From the NCBI RefSeq assembly GCF_013375535.1, contig NZ_JABXJG010000002.1, positions 1,302,001 to 1,366,000 of the forward strand: a DNA stretch of 64,000 nt. Reading direction: 5' to 3'. This document shows positions 60,467 to 64,000 of this stretch, one piece after another; position 1 is the first letter of the stretch; every line of letters begins with the position of its first letter. Under the pieces are notes generated by a model. It did not search any database. It saw only the letters and a list, made by a program, of their open reading frames with translations, and was not told the origin of the DNA. This DNA is from Sphingobium sp. 15-1. Lineage in GTDB: Bacteria; Pseudomonadota; Alphaproteobacteria; Sphingomonadales; Sphingomonadaceae. The position numbers and the translations under genes were made by a program.

Positions 60467-60989
60467 ATCCGAGTTGACCGGTCTCCAGCTCGACGATGTG
60501 AACCGCCCTACGGTCGATGCGGTCCATGTGCTGGGGAAAGGTCGCCGCGAACGCGTGCTCCCGCTCTGGAAGGAAACGCAGACGGTCTTGCGCGACTGGC
60601 TGCGGATACGACCGGCGGCCGACGATCAAGCTGTGTTCCTCAACGCCCGCGGCGAAGCAATGGGGAGGCACGGCTTCGCCAACCGCCTCGCGGCGCACGT
60701 CAAGACGGCTCAGCGATCCGCCCCGAGCTTGACCCGCAAAAGCGTAACGCCGCACGTTTTGCGGCACACCTGTGCGATCCATACCTTGGAGGCGACTGGC
60801 GATATCAGGCGGGTTGCGCTGTGGCTCGGTCATAGCAGCGTTACCAGCACTGAGATCTATCTCCGGATCGATCCGAGCGAGAAGCTCGACATCCTCGACG
60901 CGGGCGCTCCGCCGCAGATCAAGCGCGGCACCTTCAACGGCGTATCTGACCGGCTGCTGGCCATGCTGGAGGCAAGCCATGCGCGATAA
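60466..60989 (+). pseudogene. Tyrosine recombinase (integrase), C-terminal catalytic domain only
   Basis: From ISELTGLQLDDV onward: VLGKGRRERVLPLWKETQ, TPHVLRHTCAIHTLEATG (HxxR), VALWLGHSSVTSTEIYL (late His and nucleophilic Tyr) are the catalytic boxes of phage-type integrases. The first Arg box region (R-x-SELTGL) is cut at the junction with the RES fragment and the N-terminal core-binding domain is absent. Its upstream 28 codons in frame come from RES antisense. Nonfunctional remnant of a mobile element. Confidence 0.82.
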
Positions 60990-61335
60990 TTATGTGAAGC
61001 AATCCATGGCCGGTGCCGCGCAATGCGGCACCGGAGGGCAAGCCCTCAACATAACGCAGTGCTCGACATACTTCGGCCTTGCGGACCTTGGCTTTGGTTG
61101 CCCTGAACTGGGCTATTTCAGCCTGATGGAAATCACCGCGATCCGGCTTCCTTTCGGTCTCAGGGTCGAGCGGGACATTGCCTTCAACAGTCTGACGCCG
61201 ATTTCCATCTGGTCCGATTGGTCGCGGCGCACTGGTTCGATCATCTCGGCGCAAGCGAAACTGGCCCAAGCGCCCCATCCGCTACCACCCGGCTTTGATC
61301 CCGACATGATCGGACAGGGCGGCCCGTCCCGTTGA
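60979..61335 (+). pseudogene. DUF2958-type protein fragment
   Basis: The 118-residue frame has a nondescript first 30 residues, then LADLGFGCPELGYFSLMEIT, IRLPFGLRVERDIAF and RTGSIISAQAK, which resemble the C-terminal half of DUF2958 proteins common on alphaproteobacterial plasmids. The N-terminal half of that domain is missing, so the original gene was probably truncated by the recombinase remnant that overlaps its start by 11 bp. Confidence 0.6.
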
Positions 61336-61418
61336 TCTGACACCCCATCGACGAAAGGCCGGGGTCGCCTCAGCGATCCTGACTTCTCCCCCAACCAATC
61401 CCAGAATCGGAGCATGAC

Positions 61419-61730
61419 ATGACCCAAAATCCCAACGGCACTACCGCCGATGGCGCAGACCCGCTTTCGACTCTCAGGGCACGGCTTGAACGCGCCGCCG
61501 CCGAGGCGCAGCGGGGTTGCGGCCTCTCCTATGACCTCCATGTCCGACGCTTCAGCGCCGAAGCCGAATCGCTTCTGGACACGGTTGATCCCGATCTGCG
61601 GAGTGAGGCCGCCGCGATTGCTGCCGCGCTCGGATATGGTGATGACGAGGCGGATGCCGACTATGGGCCGGGCGTCTGCTCGCTCACCGGCATCGATGAA
61701 TATTGCTGTCCTTGCGGGCGGCATCCTTGA
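61419..61730 (+). CDS. Hypothetical plasmid-backbone protein
   Basis: 103 residues, acidic, helical (LSTLRARLERAAAEAQRGCG, AESLLDTVDPDLRSEAAAIA) with a Cys-containing tail (GVCSLTGIDEYCCPCGRHP) whose four cysteines could bind metal. GGAG lies six bases before the ATG. No family recognised. Confidence 0.65.
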   Translation: MTQNPNGTTADGADPLSTLRARLERAAAEAQRGCGLSYDLHVRRFSAEAESLLDTVDPDLRSEAAAIAAALGYGDDEADADYGPGVCSLTGIDEYCCPCGRHP

Positions 61731-61892
61731 AGGAAGCGCCGCCCGGACCGGCTCGCTCGCGTGTCGCGCGACCCGGCCGGACCGCGCGGCGCGACGCCTC
61801 GACCGGCCCCAAGACAACACCACAACTCTCTCACAGACGTCCCATTGTGCCAGACCGCCTTCACCTGCCTCAAGGATCGGTGGTCCCCCCAA

Positions 61893-61942
61893 TTTAGCCG
61901 CCGCCGCCGCCACGCTTCGCGCGGCAGCGGCGGCAACTAAAT
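61893..61942. terminator. GC-rich hairpin in a 322-bp gap
   Basis: TTTAGCCGCCGCCG on the left pairs with CGGCGGC...CTAAA on the right around CGCTTCGCG, with two mismatches. It lies within the non-coding gap 61731-62052 and could terminate the upstream gene; the rest of the gap is GC-rich with no gene seen. Confidence 0.45.
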
Positions 61943-62052
61943 CGGTTCCCCCACCGCCCGCTGCGCGGTCGCCGGCTGCGCCGGCGCTCCTTGACCCAGG
62001 CTCGGCGGCCCGACGCGGGACCTCCCGTCTTTTCGACATCAAGGAGGCTCCC

Positions 62053-62268
62053 ATGCACACGAACGCCGCTTACAATCACAGCGCCTTTCTTGCCGCAGTC
62101 CGCTCCGCCGAGCGCCGCGCCGCTTGCAGCTATTACGATCAGCATGTCCTGGAGGATGGCGAGCAGGGCTATGTCACCATCGACGAGGGGGATTATACCG
62201 AGCTACCTTCGATGCTCATCGAGCGGATCGTCCACACCGTACCGGGCGCGCTCATCGACGAACTCTGA
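62053..62268 (+). CDS. Small hypothetical protein
   Basis: 71 residues (AFLAAVRSAERRAACSYYDQ, YVTIDEGDYTELPSMLIERI). A near-ideal AAGGAGG lies 6 bases before the ATG, which is the main reason to call it. No family recognised; position suggests a plasmid accessory protein. Confidence 0.65.
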   Translation: MHTNAAYNHSAFLAAVRSAERRAACSYYDQHVLEDGEQGYVTIDEGDYTELPSMLIERIVHTVPGALIDEL

Positions 62269-62374
62269 TCCTAAGGGGAGGGCCAGCACGGCCCTCCGGC
62301 CCTTCCCGGTTCGAGGCACGATCATGGGGGCGTCGAACCCCCATGATCGTCATGGCGAGGGGGACGTCCCGACT

Positions 62375-62614
62375 TCAGGATGGTCGGGACGGCAGCGCCT
62401 TGAGGGCCTGAAGCGAGGCCGTGGACCCGGCCTTGATCGCGAGGCTGATGAGGTCCCGAAAATCCCGCTCGGTCAGCAACTCCACCTCCAGTTCGGAGAT
62501 GATGGCCGCATATTTGCCGCGTAGCGCAACGCGGGTCTGCTCTATCTCCTCGGCGATCTTGCGCTTGCGCTGCTCCAGCTCTGCCAGTCGTTCGCGGTCC
62601 GTCAATTTGGGCAT
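62375..62614 (-). CDS. Small coiled-coil protein, TraC/TraD-like conjugation accessory
   Basis: 79 residues: LTDRERLAELEQRKRKIAEE forms a heptad-rich helix, followed by LTERDFRDLISLAIKAGSTA. Size and layout resemble small relaxosome accessory proteins (TraC/TraD or MobC type) encoded next to transfer origins, but there is no diagnostic residue. Divergent from the ribbon-helix-helix gene across a 497-bp gap. Confidence 0.5.
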   Translation of the reverse strand: MPKLTDRERLAELEQRKRKIAEEIEQTRVALRGKYAAIISELEVELLTERDFRDLISLAIKAGSTASLQALKALPSRPS

Positions 62615-63063
62615 GGTGACACCTTCTACACAGGAAGGTTGGTCCGCCGCTCATGGCCGTAGCAGGGGAGCCGGACGCGGCAAGAAGGATCGCGGCCAGA
62701 ATGGCGGCTTTTGCCGATCAGGCGGGGAAGGGTCGGGCGTGAGGATGGGGCTTGCCTCTCACGAAGAGACCCGCGCCTTCCGGCACGAGGTCGGCGCAGC
62801 GGACAAGCGCGCTGCGAAGAGGGGACGCACGCCCTTGGGCGTTTGTAATGCACCGTACGCACGGGTGCTGCGGGCCAGAAACTCCAGCTTTTCTGCGGCT
62901 TTTCGTTGGCGCAAGATGGCAGCCGTTTTGGCACAGGTCGGCAGCCGGCGGCAGCCATCAGTTGAGCGGGGAACGGCTAAGCCCCTGATCTGGCTTGGCA
63001 CTTTGTGGCTGCCACCGGCAGTTTTCATAAACTATTGAGTTTGAAGCATAATTGAGCTATCAG

Positions 63064-63083
63064 AACTGTGCTTCATCACAGTT
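63064..63083. repeat. Inverted repeat AACTGTG-N6-CACAGTT
   Basis: Perfect 7-bp arms (63064-63070 and 63077-63083) 29 bp before the ribbon-helix-helix start; a likely autoregulatory operator for that protein or part of an oriT. Confidence 0.5.
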
Positions 63084-63088
63084 TTCGC

Positions 63089-63111
63089 GTGTCGGATAAG
63101 GAGTCCGGCAC
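63089..63111 (+). promoter_or_regulatory. Hairpin holding the Shine-Dalgarno of the ribbon-helix-helix gene
   Basis: GTGTCGGA (63089-63096) and TCCGGCAC (63104-63111) pair (7 of 8, plus G-U) with TAAGGAG in the loop. The GTG start is the very next base. The loop presents AAGGAG at 8 bases from the start, so the structure may tune translation. Confidence 0.45.
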
Positions 63112-63414
63112 GTGGCACGTATTACAATCCGAATAGACGACGACCTCTACGCGCGCCTTGTCAGTCAGGCGCGCGGCGCTGGCGGGGGTACGGCGAGTTA
63201 TTGTCGCGACATATTGGACAGGTTCGATGGCGCCGACCCAACGGGCTATCATGGGCGCTTTGACGAACTCCACGCGACGGTCATCCAGGCCTTCGCCATC
63301 CTCGCGACATCGGTCGGTGAGCGGTCGCCCGAACTCCTCCAGAAAGGTCTGACCGAGGCCCGCCGTCTCCTCCGTGAAAGGGGATTGCTCGAAGCCGGGG
63401 AGGACCGGCCATGA
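63112..63414 (+). CDS. Ribbon-helix-helix (CopG/MobC-like) protein, GTG start
   Basis: 100 residues. N-terminal beta strand and two helices ARITIRIDDDLYARLVSQAR, a small RHH DNA-binding domain, then a helical tail (FDELHATVIQAFAILATSVG). GTG start preceded by AAGGAG. It overlaps the coupling-protein gene by 4 bp (ATGA), so it is probably a relaxosome or plasmid-transfer regulator. Confidence 0.8.
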   Translation: MARITIRIDDDLYARLVSQARGAGGGTASYCRDILDRFDGADPTGYHGRFDELHATVIQAFAILATSVGERSPELLQKGLTEARRLLRERGLLEAGEDRP

Positions 63415-64000
63415 GCATCTTCCGGCATGATACGCTCGGTTCCTGGACCAGGGGCGGGCAGGCCATCGTTCACAATGTGCGGATGACGACGCAGGTCTTC
63501 TACCAGACTTTCCTGGCAGGGTTCGTCATCTGGATCGGTGGTATCATCTGGTATGCCTGTGAGGCGTCCACCGATTATGAGCGGTTTATCCTTCTGAAGA
63601 TCGGGCAGGCGACGATCATGGGGGACGCGGTCCCCGGCAATGTCACGCCGATCCTTTTCAGGACACCAGATGGGCAACAATATTGGACGAATCCCAAGGC
63701 TCTCATCGAGTCGGGCATCGCCCATAAAACGCTCGGCGCCTTCGAGACCTATCTGATCCATGGGGCGCTCATCTCTGGCGGCTTCGCCCTTCTCATGCTG
63801 TTCTGGGCCTGGTTCTATTTCACCCGGACGGGGAGGGGGCTGGGCTCCAACCAGTTCCTGCGCGGGGCGCGTTTCGGCACTGTCCGCCAGGTCCGCCGCG
63901 CGCTCTGGCGGCATGCCAAGGGCAGCTTCGATATCGGCGGTGTGAATGTGCCGGACATCTTCGAGCCGGAACATATTCTCATCTGCGGAGCCCCCGGGAC
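63411..64000 (+). CDS. traD: TraD-type conjugative coupling protein, 3' end outside window
   Basis: The first 196 residues are visible. Two membrane helices (TFLAGFVIWIGGIIWY and GALISGGFALLMLFWAWFYF) flank a periplasmic loop, then a cytosolic domain with RGARFGTVRQVRRALW and, at the very edge, HILICGAPG, the start of a Walker A loop. This is the layout of type IV coupling proteins of the TraD family, ATPases that feed DNA into a conjugation channel. It marks the region as conjugative or mobilisable. The symbol is by family only. Confidence 0.82.
   Translation, partial: MSIFRHDTLGSWTRGGQAIVHNVRMTTQVFYQTFLAGFVIWIGGIIWYACEASTDYERFILLKIGQATIMGDAVPGNVTPILFRTPDGQQYWTNPKALIESGIAHKTLGAFETYLIHGALISGGFALLMLFWAWFYFTRTGRGLGSNQFLRGARFGTVRQVRRALWRHAKGSFDIGGVNVPDIFEPEHILICGAPG

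Larger units (their letters stand above)
62615..63111. other. Non-coding gap with repeats, possible origin of transfer
   Basis: 497 bp between divergent small DNA-transfer-type genes. It contains several GGCAGCC-type repeats in both orientations between about 62919 and 63015, and two inverted repeats at the right end. Long frames across it lack family similarity. Location between a TraC-like and a TraD-linked gene is where an oriT is often found; this is inference. Confidence 0.35.

Noticed and set aside
61113..62060. 315-codon open frame on the minus strand
   Set aside because: Covers the DUF2958 fragment, a small plus-strand gene with a good ribosome-binding site and a GC-rich hairpin; translation is alanine/glycine/arginine-rich without family similarity.

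Overview
The window is high-GC DNA and looks like a large plasmid or mobile accessory region of a sphingomonad (Alphaproteobacteria, Sphingomonadaceae). Grounds for this: two TonB-dependent receptors whose plug begins with the xIIVTAQRR box common in that group; many acyl-CoA dehydrogenase, thiolase, CoA-transferase and SDR genes packed in short operons; and a conjugative coupling protein running off the right edge. No rRNA, tRNA or CRISPR array was seen. The assignment to taxon is inference.

Layout. (1) 1-48.1 kb is one long catabolic block built from CoA-thioester chemistry: eight acyl-CoA dehydrogenases (two of them in adjacent pairs suggesting heteromeric enzymes), three crotonase-fold hydratases/isomerases, a MaoC-type hydratase, two classical thiolases, an Ltp-type thiolase-like protein with a DUF35 partner, an acyl-CoA synthetase, a class III CoA-transferase, an alpha-methylacyl-CoA racemase-like protein, four SDRs, a GMC alcohol oxidase/dehydrogenase, a luciferase-type monooxygenase, a cytochrome P450, a glutathione transferase and DsbA-like isomerase, two small ABM/EthD proteins, two amidohydrolases and two TonB receptors. 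One sub-block (38.1-40.8 kb) has the gene order kinase-like / DUF6285 / acyl-CoA dehydrogenase of the LvaABC module that moves a 4-hydroxyl to position 3 through a phosphorylated acyl-CoA. Regulators are one IclR and two tandem Lrp/AsnC proteins. A palindrome CATCA-N6-TGATG occurs perfectly in three promoter regions of this block and imperfectly in at least four more, so the block is probably one regulon. The likely substrate is a branched, isoprenoid or polycyclic carboxylic acid or alcohol; no ring-cleavage genes are present, so it cannot be named.

(2) 48.1-52.2 kb is a junction: an AT-rich stretch, a 26-bp inverted repeat, a nucleotidyltransferase-HEPN gene split by a complete IS66-type element with target duplication, a RES-domain toxin-like gene, and an IS481 remnant. 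(3) 52.2-59.1 kb is a TetR-controlled redox cassette (thioesterase, TetR; divergently SDR, NemA-like ene reductase, quinone oxidoreductase, alpha/beta hydrolase, aldo-keto reductase, a second ene reductase cut by an IS21-type end), with two tandem operator-like palindromes between the divergent units. (4) 59.2-61.4 kb repeats the nucleotidyltransferase-HEPN plus RES module (RES now truncated), joined to a tyrosine-recombinase fragment and a DUF2958 fragment. (5) 61.4-64 kb is plasmid backbone: small hypotheticals, a non-coding gap that may hold an origin of transfer, a ribbon-helix-helix protein and the start of a TraD-type coupling protein.

Working model: receptors import the substrate; GMC, P450 and luciferase-type enzymes oxidise it; the synthetase or CoA-transferases activate it; the racemase fixes alpha-methyl stereochemistry; and successive dehydrogenase, hydratase, SDR, thiolase or retro-aldolase steps shorten it. 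This is inference from families and gene order.
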